Shown: positions 7,920 through 16,064, counted from the first letter of the stretch. The stretch is 25,541 bases of DNA from JAWLBR01 sp041687495 (GCA_041687495.1 JAWLBR010000043.1:1-25541), one strand, 5' to 3'. Numbers and translations are program-made. The notes: generated by a model not told the origin, from the letters alone.

Positions 7920-8978
7920 CTAACGCCACCCAGCCTCGTACCCGGTCTCATACATGGCAACGATGTTTTCTGGCGGGCTCACCACCTGGATGTTGTGACA
8001 CGGAGCCAGAATGTAGCCTCCACCCTTCCCCAGAATCCGGAGATTGTCTAGAACCTCCTGACGCACCTGAGCAGTTGAGCCAAAGACCAAGGTGTGTTGG
8101 TTATCCACCCCGCCATGGAAGACAACCTTATCGCCGAAGTCCCGTTTAAGCGCTTCTCTCTCCATTCCATGACACCGCCACTGAATGGGGTTGAGAAGGT
8201 CGATTCCAGCGGTAGTCATCTCTGGAATAATGGGACGGATTGCGCCATCACTGTGATGGAAAGCGTAGGCACCGGCGCTGTGGGCCAGGTCAATAATTCG
8301 CTTCATCCTTGGGATGAGAAACTCTCGGATCTGATCTGGGGAAAATAGCAGGCTCTCCTGACTGCCCATGTCTTCAGCTACATACGTAAGTAGGACTTTA
8401 CCTGGTATCTGTTCATAAATCCGCAGGGTGTTTTGGTAGCAAAACTCAAAGAGTTGATCAAGACAGTGGTGAACAATCTCTGGGTGCAGAATCAGATCCA
8501 TGAAAGCCTGTTCTTGGCCTCTTAGATGGCAATAAGTAAGAAATGGCTCAGAACCCCCACCCCTGATGGGGTAATGCTCCTTGCCGACGATCTGCCCAGG
8601 GATCACCGAATAGTCATACCAGTCCGGACTGGGCCATACAAAATTAGCCTCAATTTCGGCTACTGAACTATACTGGGCCAACGGGTGAAACACGCATTCT
8701 GAGTAGGTGCCACTGCCATAGCGAACCTGCCGGTAGCGGGCTCCGTAGATGTCTTCTCCCGGAGGAACACAAGGCCCTACATACCGAGGGGTGACAGTGA
8801 CCACGGCGTCAATGTGAAGACGCTCATACATCGCTCCAACGCTAGCACATCCCAGATAAGCCATCACCTTCTCCGTGGCCTCATTGGTCGCCCAATAATC
8901 CATCGGAACCCGATCCGGGGTCTTACCTGTCAACACAGCCTGCCATCGCTCTACGGGAGCCATCGTCTCCTTACGCAT
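7920..8978 (-). CDS. UroD-like / methyltransferase-fold protein of unknown substrate
   Basis: The 352-residue protein resembles the uroporphyrinogen-decarboxylase superfamily (URO-D fold), in which many stand-alone members act on methylated or degraded compounds rather than haem precursors. Residues 241-245 read HHSDG and 326-331 read PCHNIQ, the pattern of the uncharacterised URO-D-like branch. The His-X-Cys zinc motif of MtaA/MtbA methylcobamide:CoM methyltransferases is absent, so that function is not supported. AGAGGG seven bases before ATG at 8978 selects this start; the frame stays open 28 codons further, but that part lies in the terminator of the betaine operon. It sits between the betaine transporter and fprA. 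A role in betaine-derived methyl metabolism is speculation. Confidence 0.75.
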   Translation of the reverse strand: MRKETMAPVERWQAVLTGKTPDRVPMDYWATNEATEKVMAYLGCASVGAMYERLHIDAVVTVTPRYVGPCVPPGEDIYGARYRQVRYGSGTYSECVFHPLAQYSSVAEIEANFVWPSPDWYDYSVIPGQIVGKEHYPIRGGGSEPFLTYCHLRGQEQAFMDLILHPEIVHHCLDQLFEFCYQNTLRIYEQIPGKVLLTYVAEDMGSQESLLFSPDQIREFLIPRMKRIIDLAHSAGAYAFHHSDGAIRPIIPEMTTAGIDLLNPIQWRCHGMEREALKRDFGDKVVFHGGVDNQHTLVFGSTAQVRQEVLDNLRILGKGGGYILAPCHNIQVVSPPENIVAMYETGYEAGWR

Positions 8979-9042
8979 AGACACACCCTCTCTGCCAGGA
9001 TTCTTGTGGCTTAGTTCGTGATTGCTGCCCACAGTCCTTGGC

Positions 9043-9088
9043 AAAAACGGCCGGTCCCGCACATAACTACCGGGCGGACCAGCCGTTT
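9043..9088 (-). terminator. Intrinsic terminator of the betaine transport operon
   Basis: The arms 9045-9057 and 9076-9088 pair AAACGGC and GGTCC blocks with one mismatch. On the minus strand the stem ends in GTTTTTGCC. It closes the transporter operon 38 bases after the permease stop and separates it from the URO-D-like gene. Confidence 0.75.
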
Positions 9089-9125
9089 GTTTGCTTGTGG
9101 ATCTATTACAGGGTCCCGTATCCTG

Positions 9126-9962
9126 CTATCTTTTCGGCGGCTCCCACTTCTTCCCAACCAACTGGGTTAAGCGGTCAATCATCACCGCTAGTGCCACAAC
9201 ACTAATTCCGGTCTCAAAGCCCCGGCCAACGTTGATACGGTTAATTGACAGAAGCACTTCCTGTCCTAGACCACGGGCACCGATCATCGAGGCCACGACC
9301 ACCATACTCAGCGCCATCATTGTCGTTTGATTCACTCCGGCTAACACGGTTGGCGCTGCCAGGGGTAGACGCACCTCTGTGAGCAACTGCCACCTAGTTG
9401 CACCATAGGCCAACGCGGCCTCCTGTACTTCCTTTGATACTTGACGGATACCCAGGTTCGTGAGACGGGTAACCGGTGGTACGGCGTAGATCAGGGTTGC
9501 CAAGATAGCCGGCACTTTACCGAGTCCAAACAGCATCATTGCAGGAATCAAGTACACAAAACTGGGCATTGTCTGCATCGCGTCTAGTACCGGCTGAATT
9601 ACCGCGTTGACCCCGTTGAACTCCGCCATCAACACCCCTACCGGAATCCCAATCAGAAGGGCCAAGAGTACTGACGTGATGACAATCGCCAGGGTCTCAA
9701 CCGCCAGCGGCCACAGACCAAAAAGGACGATCGGCAGAATTAGGCAACCAAGGGTTAACGACAGTGATATCTTCTTACTCAGGAACCAAGTTAGGCCGAC
9801 CACGCCAACGGCCATCGCCCACCAGGGTATTAAGGCAAGAACCGCCTGAATCTGCAGTAAAGCCGTCAGCAGTCCAGATGCCAAGGCGTCAAAGGCCGGT
9901 CCGAACCGAATTAATAACCAATCAGTAAAAGCATCAACATATGGTGCTACATGAAGTTCCAA
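9126..9962 (-). CDS. Glycine betaine/proline-type ABC transporter permease
   Basis: The 278-residue inner-membrane subunit of a ProU/OpuA-type osmolyte importer has about seven hydrophobic segments. The coupling EAA loop EAALAYGATRWQLLTEVRLP lies near residues 182-201 and contacts the ATPase. The central stretch MQTMPSFVYLIPAMMLFGLG is the hallmark of ProW/OpuAB permeases. It follows the ATPase gene after eight bases and completes a binding protein-ATPase-permease operon. The first residues are hydrophilic and shorter than the long periplasmic tail of E. coli ProW, as is usual in Gram-positives. Confidence 0.92.
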   Translation of the reverse strand: MELHVAPYVDAFTDWLLIRFGPAFDALASGLLTALLQIQAVLALIPWWAMAVGVVGLTWFLSKKISLSLTLGCLILPIVLFGLWPLAVETLAIVITSVLLALLIGIPVGVLMAEFNGVNAVIQPVLDAMQTMPSFVYLIPAMMLFGLGKVPAILATLIYAVPPVTRLTNLGIRQVSKEVQEAALAYGATRWQLLTEVRLPLAAPTVLAGVNQTTMMALSMVVVASMIGARGLGQEVLLSINRINVGRGFETGISVVALAVMIDRLTQLVGKKWEPPKR

Positions 9963-9970
9963 CTACCTGG

Positions 9971-10855
9971 TCACGCTCCTTCCGCGGCATCCAACGGAAC
10001 TGACTTACCCTGTGCTTTCGGCACACTGGCCAGACGCCGACGCTGGCTGAGGTCGCGTCCCTCAACGAACCGCTCGACATAACGATCCGCCGGGTTGCGC
10101 AGGATCTCGTCTGGTTCGCCTAGCTGAACCACTTCCCCGTCCCGCATGATGGCCATCCGGTCGCCCAGGTGCACCGCCTCGTCTAGGTCGTGAGTCACAA
10201 AGACGGTGGTGACATTCAGCCGTTCCTGCAGCGCCACCAACTCATCCTGCATATCTTTGCGAATTAACGGGTCTAGACCGCTGAACGGCTCATCCATTAA
10301 CAGCAAGGTCGGGTTCATCGCCAGGGCTCGGGCAATTCCGACTCGCTGCTGCATGCCGCCACTCAAAGCCGCTGGATGGTGGTCTTCCCATCCGGCTAAG
10401 CCCACAAGCTCCAGACTCTCCTTAGCCCGCTCCTGCCGCTCTGCGAGACTCACTCCCTTTAGCTTCAGACCAAATGCTGCGTTCTCCAATACCGTCTTGT
10501 GTGGCAGCAATCCATAGTGCTGAAAGACCATTGCCACTTTGTCCCGGCGGAACTGGATCAGACCAGCCTCATCGAGCCCGGTTACCTCTTGCCCATCAGC
10601 CCATATTTCGCCTGACGTCGGCTCGACCAAGCGAAGCAGACACCGTATCAATGTAGATTTTCCACTGCCAGATAGCCCCATGATGACAAAAAACTCGCCT
10701 CTGGCTACCTCCAGCGATACCCCTTTCACCGCGGAAACTGCTCCCATTTCCTCAGCTTGTGCCAGGGCATCTGAATCGTTGACATCGATGTTTGCCCCTT
10801 TCGGGGCAAACACCTTCCACAACCTTTTGACCTTAAGCAGTTTATCGGAAGTCAT
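9971..10855 (-). CDS. Glycine betaine/proline-type ABC transporter ATPase, no CBS domains
   Basis: The 294-residue nucleotide-binding subunit energises betaine uptake. An N-terminal segment with the family-typical KRLWKVFAPKG (9-20) precedes Walker A GLSGSGKST (60-68), Q-loop FQHYGLLPHKTVLEN (111-125), signature LSGGMQQR (164-171), Walker B LLLMDEP (184-190) and switch H222. The ORF ends about 25 residues after the ATPase core, so the C-terminal tandem CBS domains that sense ionic strength in OpuA are missing. Twelve bases separate it from the binding-protein gene. Short CBS-less relatives are known, so this is a variant and not evidence of decay. Confidence 0.92.
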   Translation of the reverse strand: MTSDKLLKVKRLWKVFAPKGANIDVNDSDALAQAEEMGAVSAVKGVSLEVARGEFFVIMGLSGSGKSTLIRCLLRLVEPTSGEIWADGQEVTGLDEAGLIQFRRDKVAMVFQHYGLLPHKTVLENAAFGLKLKGVSLAERQERAKESLELVGLAGWEDHHPAALSGGMQQRVGIARALAMNPTLLLMDEPFSGLDPLIRKDMQDELVALQERLNVTTVFVTHDLDEAVHLGDRMAIMRDGEVVQLGEPDEILRNPADRYVERFVEGRDLSQRRRLASVPKAQGKSVPLDAAEGA

Positions 10856-10867
10856 ATAATCACCATC

Positions 10868-11881
10868 CTAAAGCGCTGCCTTGACCTTAGCCGCTACCGA
10901 CTCAGGCACCCAACTGCTCCACACAGCTTCATATTCAGTAAGGAACCAGCGGGCAGCAGCCTCTGTATCGCCTGTTCCAGTGTCTGACAGATAGGCCAAA
11001 GAGGCGTTGGTTTGCGCCAGCGTTGTCTCATAGTTCTTGAGGAACTCCACAACTTCTGGGGCACGCTCCACTAGTGACGCAGTCACGGCTTTGCGAACTT
11101 GCGCCGCCGGATACTCACAGCCGTAGTTGTCATTCCAGATTTGCTCATCGTACTCCGGCTCTTCCAGCAAGGTCATGTCCAGCTTACCCATAATATCTGT
11201 CGGCTCCCAGTAATAGCCAACCCAAGGCTTGCCTCGACGATAGGCGCTCATGATCGAAGAAGCCAGTGCGGCTTGCGAACCAGGAGCAAACGCGGTGTAA
11301 TTCTCATCTAAGCCATAGGCCTCGATTTTGGCAGCATTGATATCGTGGGCAACCCACCCAGTAGGCGCTGTGTAGAAACGGCCCTTGCTGGGCTGTTCCG
11401 GATCCCTAAACAGCTTCCAATACTTCTTCAGATCCTCCACACTTCGCAGATCGGGCGCTACAGGTTTGATGCCTCGGTCGGGATCTCCTTCAATCATGTA
11501 CGTTGGTACGTACCACCCTTGGGGAGCATCCGGAAAGTTGGAACCTAGGTCAAGCATTTGACCCTTTTCTGTGGCCTCAATCCAGATTTCGTAGATATTG
11601 TCGGTCCACATCTCCATGGAAACATCTATGTCTCCGCGAACTATCCCTTGGAATCCTGGAACTGTATCGGCGAACATGTACTCAACATCATAGCCGTACC
11701 CATGCTGAACAATTAGTCCGGCGATACGGTTATGAACTTGAGCACTGTCCCAACTCCAGTCAACAAAGGTAATGGTTTCGGCCGATGCCGCCCCCACCGC
11801 TCCTAGGCAGGTAACCATGAGCAGAGCAAGTACGAGCGCAGTAGTTCTTGTCTTGAAGTTTCCTGATTTTGTCCTGTGCAA
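10868..11881 (-). CDS. Glycine betaine-type ABC transporter substrate-binding protein
   Basis: The 337-residue protein captures betaine, choline or a related quaternary amine for the importer. It begins with a signal peptide: basic residues 3-12, hydrophobic 14-29, and an AxA site with likely cleavage after A34 (AASA|ET). The mature part is an OpuAC-type type-II fold rich in tryptophan (WSWDSAQVH near 42-50, MEMWTDN, WVGYYWEPTD), consistent with an aromatic cage for a trimethylammonium group. The start is TTG with AAAGGGG upstream. No lipobox is evident (the only early cysteine, C25, follows MVT), which is unusual for a monoderm Gram-positive. First gene of the operon. Confidence 0.9.
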   Translation of the reverse strand: MHRTKSGNFKTRTTALVLALLMVTCLGAVGAASAETITFVDWSWDSAQVHNRIAGLIVQHGYGYDVEYMFADTVPGFQGIVRGDIDVSMEMWTDNIYEIWIEATEKGQMLDLGSNFPDAPQGWYVPTYMIEGDPDRGIKPVAPDLRSVEDLKKYWKLFRDPEQPSKGRFYTAPTGWVAHDINAAKIEAYGLDENYTAFAPGSQAALASSIMSAYRRGKPWVGYYWEPTDIMGKLDMTLLEEPEYDEQIWNDNYGCEYPAAQVRKAVTASLVERAPEVVEFLKNYETTLAQTNASLAYLSDTGTGDTEAAARWFLTEYEAVWSSWVPESVAAKVKAAL

Positions 11882-11921
11882 GTTGGCATTACCCCTTTCA
11901 CCTGATTTTTACTGACACTTT

Positions 11922-11950
11922 ATTATACACTTAACAGATTGTCACTTCAA
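11922..11950 (-). promoter_or_regulatory. Predicted sigma-A promoter of the betaine transport operon
   Basis: On the minus strand TTGAAG (11945-11950) and a perfect TATAAT (11922-11927) are 17 bases apart, placing the start point about 35 bases before the TTG start codon. Confidence 0.7.
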
Positions 11951-11952
11951 GA

Positions 11953-11968
11953 GTTGCGGTCCCGCAAC
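11953..11968. repeat. Perfect palindrome adjoining the betaine operon -35 box
   Basis: GTTGCGG-TC-CCGCAAC is a perfect 7-bp inverted repeat with a two-base centre, lying just two bases upstream of the -35 hexamer. It has no U-run, so an operator or activator site is more likely than a terminator. Confidence 0.45.
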
Positions 11969-12047
11969 AGTCATAGGAATCCATACCCTTGCAGACAGAT
12001 GGGTGCTAAGTCCTACAGAAGACAACATTATTCGTCGACAGGGCAAC

Positions 12048-12074
12048 AAAAAAGGCACTCTGCTGCAGAGTGCC
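12048..12074 (-). terminator. Intrinsic terminator of the acc-pfk-pyk-hypE-like operon
   Basis: A perfect 9-bp stem (12054-12062 with 12066-12074, three-base loop) is followed on the minus strand by TTTTTTGTTG. It lies 14 bases after the HypE-like stop codon. Confidence 0.9.
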
Positions 12075-12088
12075 CCACACGGCTGAGT

Positions 12089-13081
12089 CTATTTGGCTTT
12101 CCTCATAAACTTCCACAGTTCATCCTCGTAATACCCTAAGAGTCGGTCCAACCTTCCGTCTGACCTGACAACCTCAGTGTATCCCCCGCTGACGACTTCT
12201 CCCACCACCGAGGCAACACTACCACACCCGTCCATTGCCTTTGCAACCACCTCCGGGTGCGGTGTGGTTAGGATCAAGGACCCTGAGGAGATGAGGCCAA
12301 GCGGGTCCAGACCCAGCGCATCGCAAACCGCTGCCGTCGCCTCACGCACAGGCACCTGTTCACTGTAGATCCGCAGTCCAAGCCCTGACGCTTGCGCCAG
12401 CTCTAAACACGCCCCGTACAAACCACCTTCAGTAATGTCGTGCATCGCAGTAACTCCAGCGTCTCTGGCTGCCATCGCTTCTTGGACCACACTAATCTCC
12501 CGGGAAAACGTACGGGCTTGCGAGACTAGGTCTGCTGGGATGCCAGAGAGGAGGTGAGCAAAATCGGCGGCCAAGATAGCGGATCCCTCCAGGCCAACTG
12601 ACTTTACGACCATCACAGCATCGCCCACACTGTGGCCTTTTGAAGTGACATGCTTGCCCTTTGGGCAGCGGCCGATGGCAGTTGCCACAACCAACGGAGC
12701 ACCAAGACTAGACAGTATCTCAGTATGTCCTCCTAGAATTGCTATTCCCAACTCCGTACACGCCCTGTTTGCATCCTCCATTATCTGCCGCAGAAGGTCA
12801 TCATCCGCCGACTCAGGCAGCAAAAGGGCTAGCTGTACCCCAATGGGCTCACCTCCGCTGGAAGCCACATCATTACACGAGACATGAACCGCCAGCCATC
12901 CAGCATCGCTGACTGTCCCAGTGATAGGGTCGGTAGACATGATACACACCTGTTCACCAAAGTCGATTACGGAGCAGTCTTCGCCAATCCCTGGCGCCAC
13001 CAGTACGTCAGCCCGTCGTGCGCCAAGTCCACCAGCCAGCAGCCGAGATAACCTTTCTGTCGGCAGTTTTCCAACCTGCAC
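12089..13081 (-). CDS. HypE/AIR synthase-related protein
   Basis: The 330-residue cytoplasmic protein belongs to the PurM/AIR-synthase-like ATP-binding superfamily. The N-terminal half has GIGEDCSVIDFG (about 30-41) and STDPITGT, followed by NDVASSGGEPIGVQLALLLP, which form the nucleotide-binding region. The C-terminal half carries MHDITEGGLYGA. Hydrogenase maturation protein HypE ends in PRIC with a catalytic cysteine; this protein ends in LWKFMRKAK, so it cannot do the HypE thiocarboxamide reaction in the known way. The GTG start at 13081 is chosen because GGAGGGTGAGGG lies upstream; the longer frame from 13144 overlaps a hairpin. Last gene of the operon, function unknown. Confidence 0.75.
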   Translation of the reverse strand: MQVGKLPTERLSRLLAGGLGARRADVLVAPGIGEDCSVIDFGEQVCIMSTDPITGTVSDAGWLAVHVSCNDVASSGGEPIGVQLALLLPESADDDLLRQIMEDANRACTELGIAILGGHTEILSSLGAPLVVATAIGRCPKGKHVTSKGHSVGDAVMVVKSVGLEGSAILAADFAHLLSGIPADLVSQARTFSREISVVQEAMAARDAGVTAMHDITEGGLYGACLELAQASGLGLRIYSEQVPVREATAAVCDALGLDPLGLISSGSLILTTPHPEVVAKAMDGCGSVASVVGEVVSGGYTEVVRSDGRLDRLLGYYEDELWKFMRKAK

Positions 13082-13101
13082 TTGTCCCTCACCCTCCAAA
13101 G

Positions 13102-13137
13102 AAAAATGGCACCATCCACTGTCGGGAAATGGTACCA
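13102..13137 (-). terminator. Terminator-like hairpin between fxsA and the HypE-like gene
   Basis: On the minus strand TGGTACCAT and ATGGTGCCA (13129-13137 and 13107-13115) form a 9-bp stem with one G-U pair and a 13-base loop, followed by TTTTTC. It may end most transcription after fxsA or act as an attenuator for the last gene. Confidence 0.55.
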
Positions 13138-13161
13138 CCATCACAAGTCTGGTCTATCACA

Positions 13162-13551
13162 TCACCTGGGAGTACGCCAGCTTCCGGTACGCAGATAAGT
13201 CTCAATACGCTGCTGCAGCCAGCCTCGCAGCAGAGTCCGCGATGACGGTATTAGCAGACTGAGCCCGGCCGCATCGGTTAGTAGTCCTGGCGTAAGAAGA
13301 AAAAGAGAGCCGATCAAGACTAAGAGCCCGTCCAGTAACTCCAGCGCGGGCATTCGCCCTATAGCTAACTCCCCTTGGATTCGGTTCACCACCGAAACCC
13401 CTTGCCAGCGAGCCAGGTAACCCCCCACCAAGGCGGTGAGCACCACTAAACTAACAGTGGCGAGGGTACCCAACCTTCGACCCATCTCTATTAATAAGGC
13501 TAATTCGACAAACGGTATCACCGAAAATGCCAAAAACAGCCGGAGAAGCAT
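13162..13551 (-). CDS. fxsA: FxsA family membrane protein
   Basis: The 129-residue protein has three or four hydrophobic segments (about 3-21, 29-48 and 72-100) with the family-typical FVELALLIEMGRRLGT and LTPGLLTDAAGLSLLIP. FxsA is a small inner-membrane protein, first noticed because its overproduction relieves phage F exclusion of T7; the physiological role is unknown. Location right after pyk matches ytzA in Bacillus subtilis. A short AGTCCC/GGGACT hairpin (13574-13588) and GAGAGG precede the ATG. Confidence 0.9.
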   Translation of the reverse strand: MLLRLFLAFSVIPFVELALLIEMGRRLGTLATVSLVVLTALVGGYLARWQGVSVVNRIQGELAIGRMPALELLDGLLVLIGSLFLLTPGLLTDAAGLSLLIPSSRTLLRGWLQQRIETYLRTGSWRTPR

Positions 13552-13610
13552 GGACAGATCGCCTCTCTTCCCAAGTCCCGGTGGGACTGCAAAGGTAGAC
13601 TTCCTTGGCG

Positions 13611-15032
13611 CTACTCTACCCGAACCACCTGCAGAAGATTAGTTGATCCGGGAGTACCTGTCTTCACCCCGGCAGCGATCGTAATAGTGTCGCCTTTCTT
13701 GACAAGGCCGCTTTGCAGGGCGGCTCCTACCGCAACATCCAACATCGAGTCAATGTTGTTTGTACGTGGAACCAAGATCGGGTATACCCCCCAGGCAAAG
13801 GCCAAGCGCCTAACCACTCTCTCATAGGGAGTGACCGCAATAATAGCAGACCCCGGACGATACTTAGACACCATTCTAGCCGTGGATCCCGACTGGGTAG
13901 AGCAGATGATCGCCGAAGCGCCTACATCCTGGGCCGTCATGCACGTAGCGTGACTGATAGCCTCTGTAATGGACAAACGGGCAAACTCTCTCTTACCCGC
14001 CAATAAGTTGCGATAGTCCATGGAGCTCTCAGTTCGAGCCGCAATCCGGTGCATAATCTGCACGGCTGAGACCGCATACTTACCCACCGCCGTCTCCCCC
14101 GATAGCATAACCGCATCGGTGCCATCCAAGATCGCATTGGCAACGTCAGTGACTTCTGCCCGGGTGGGACGAGGGTTGCGAATCATGGAGTCCAGCATCT
14201 GAGTTGCTGTGATAACAGGCTTTCCCGCCAAATTGCACTTGCGAATAATCATCTTCTGGATAACTGGTACTTCCTCTGGCGCGATCTCCACACCCATGTC
14301 GCCCCTGGCCACCATAACTCCATCCGCGGCCGCAATGATCTCGTCGATATTGCGCACGCCTTCTTCGCTCTCTATCTTTGCAATAACAGGTTGGCTACCT
14401 CCTGCTGCAGCAATTACCTGCTTCACGGCCTCAATGTGCTCAGCTCGTCGAACAAAGGAAGCGGCGACAGCGTCTACCCCTTGCTCGACACCGAACTTAA
14501 TGTCACTCATGTCACTGTCGGTCAGCGGCGGTAGGTCAACATCAATTCCCGGCAGGCTCACACCTTTGCGGGAGCTCAGCTCCCCACCAACAACCACTTC
14601 ACAGACAACGTCCTCATCCTCTACTGCGGTCACCTTCAGTTCCAGTAGTCCATCGTCTAAGTAGATGACGCTTCCCGGTTTCACGTCCCGGGGAAGCTTG
14701 GGGTATCCCACGTACACCTTCTCAGCGGTACCCCTCGGGCCGATGTCTTGCGTCGTAAGTACAAACCGCTCTCCCTGTTTGAGCAGAACCTTGTCTTCGG
14801 CAAAAATACCGATCCGAATTTTGGGACCCTGGATGTCCTGGAGAATCCCCAGAACCTTGCCCTTCTGGGCAGCAACCTCCCGCAGCGTCTGCAGCCGGGC
14901 AGTGTGCTCTTCGTAGGTACCATGGGAGAAGTTCAGTCTAGCAACGTTCATGCCCGCGTCCAGCAACTGCCCAATGACCTCGTTGCTCTGACTGGCAGGG
15001 CCGATAGTGCAGACGATCTTAGTCTTTCGCAT
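13611..15032 (-). CDS. pyk: Pyruvate kinase
   Basis: The 473-residue enzyme converts phosphoenolpyruvate and ADP to pyruvate and ATP, the last step of glycolysis. It has MNVARLNFSHG (28-38), the active-site strands PVIAKIES and GVMVARGDMGVE, and the signature region KPVITATQMLDSMIRNPRPT and DAVMLSGETAVGKY. The protein stops after the allosteric C-domain and lacks the extra PEP-utiliser-like C-terminal domain found in many Bacillus pyruvate kinases. GGGAGG lies seven bases before the ATG. It follows pfkA after 30 bases, so control is probably shared. Confidence 0.97.
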   Translation of the reverse strand: MRKTKIVCTIGPASQSNEVIGQLLDAGMNVARLNFSHGTYEEHTARLQTLREVAAQKGKVLGILQDIQGPKIRIGIFAEDKVLLKQGERFVLTTQDIGPRGTAEKVYVGYPKLPRDVKPGSVIYLDDGLLELKVTAVEDEDVVCEVVVGGELSSRKGVSLPGIDVDLPPLTDSDMSDIKFGVEQGVDAVAASFVRRAEHIEAVKQVIAAAGGSQPVIAKIESEEGVRNIDEIIAAADGVMVARGDMGVEIAPEEVPVIQKMIIRKCNLAGKPVITATQMLDSMIRNPRPTRAEVTDVANAILDGTDAVMLSGETAVGKYAVSAVQIMHRIAARTESSMDYRNLLAGKREFARLSITEAISHATCMTAQDVGASAIICSTQSGSTARMVSKYRPGSAIIAVTPYERVVRRLAFAWGVYPILVPRTNNIDSMLDVAVGAALQSGLVKKGDTITIAAGVKTGTPGSTNLLQVVRVE

Positions 15033-15062
15033 TTTGGCGCCTCCCTTCGCTCTTCCTCGTCC

Positions 15063-16064
15063 TTAAGTAGATGACAGCATATGTGCCAACTCGTGGAAAC
15101 CAAGATCCACCTGTTTCTCCTGAGCCAATGCGTATTCCAGATTAACCGCGGTAATCTGGTTGTTTGTGATTCCAACCATAAATCCACTTTTGTCCTGAAC
15201 TAGCAAGCGCACTGCCTTTTCGCCCATACGGCTAGCGAGAATCCGATCCATCACAGTCGGATTCCCTCCCCGTTGAATGTGGCCAAGAATAGTCACCCTA
15301 GTCTCAAAGCCAGTCTTGTCCTTGACATAGCTGCCGACCCTAAAGGCGGCGCTGTGCTCAACATCTCTGCCAGCCTCAGGGTCTCCGCTATATCCCTCGG
15401 CAACCACGATGATACTGTGGGCCTTACCCAGCTCGTAACTGGTGTGGATTCTCTGGACGATATCATCAAGATTAGTGGGAATCTCGGGAATGAGGATGGA
15501 CTCAGCTCCGCCGGCCAACCCTGCGTAAAGGGCGATGTAGCCGGAGTTGCGGCCCATCACTTCCACCACGTAAACCCGCTCGTGGGAAGTGGCGGTGTCC
15601 CTAATTTTGTTAATGGCATCTACCACCGTGTTAATGGCTGTGTCAAAACCAATGGTGTAGTCGGTGCAGGGAATATCGTTATCGATGGTCCCTGGAATGC
15701 CTACGATTTTGATCCCCCTGCTCTGTAAGGCCAAGGCGCCTTGAAAGGAACCATCACCCCCAATGACCACTAACCCCTCGATACCTGCATCGTTCAAGTT
15801 CTTGACTGCCTTGTCCTGCCCCTCGGGAGTCTTGAACTGCATTGATCTGGCGCTCTTGAGGATTGTTCCTCCCCGATGGATAACATCGGCAACCGAGCGA
15901 GGGTTAAGCTCAAAAATCTCATTGCGAATTAAGCCATGGTATCCTCGCATGATGCCCATTACGCCAACATTGCAGTACTGGGCGGTTCTCACCACAGCTC
16001 GCACCGCAGCGTTCATGCCCGGTGCATCGCCCCCGCTGGTTAATATCCCGATTTTGCGCATCAT
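15063..16064 (-). CDS. pfkA: ATP-dependent 6-phosphofructokinase
   Basis: The 333-residue cytoplasmic enzyme phosphorylates fructose 6-phosphate with ATP, the committing step of glycolysis. GGDAPG (11-16) and GGDGS (102-106) form the nucleotide site; glycine in the fourth position of GGDG points to ATP rather than pyrophosphate as donor. PGTIDND (124-130) contains the catalytic aspartate, and GHIQRGG lies near 260. It is slightly longer at the C-terminus than the 320-residue E. coli type. Two ATGs stand in tandem; the second (16061) has the better GGAG spacing and would give MRKIG. Fifty bases separate it from accA. Confidence 0.97.
   Translation of the reverse strand: MMRKIGILTSGGDAPGMNAAVRAVVRTAQYCNVGVMGIMRGYHGLIRNEIFELNPRSVADVIHRGGTILKSARSMQFKTPEGQDKAVKNLNDAGIEGLVVIGGDGSFQGALALQSRGIKIVGIPGTIDNDIPCTDYTIGFDTAINTVVDAINKIRDTATSHERVYVVEVMGRNSGYIALYAGLAGGAESILIPEIPTNLDDIVQRIHTSYELGKAHSIIVVAEGYSGDPEAGRDVEHSAAFRVGSYVKDKTGFETRVTILGHIQRGGNPTVMDRILASRMGEKAVRLLVQDKSGFMVGITNNQITAVNLEYALAQEKQVDLGFHELAHMLSST

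Noticed and set aside
8979..9062. Longer N-terminus for the URO-D-like gene, starting at 9062
   Set aside because: The extra 28 codons lie within the betaine operon terminator, have no ribosome binding site and do not resemble the family; the ATG at 8978 has AGAGGG.
13082..13144. Longer N-terminus for the HypE-like gene, starting at 13144
   Set aside because: The region forms a terminator-like hairpin and contains the ribosome binding site of the GTG start at 13081.
14209..14664. Plus-strand open frame of 151 codons inside pyk
   Set aside because: It is antisense to a clearly real gene and low in complexity (serine, threonine and proline-rich), as expected for a shadow.
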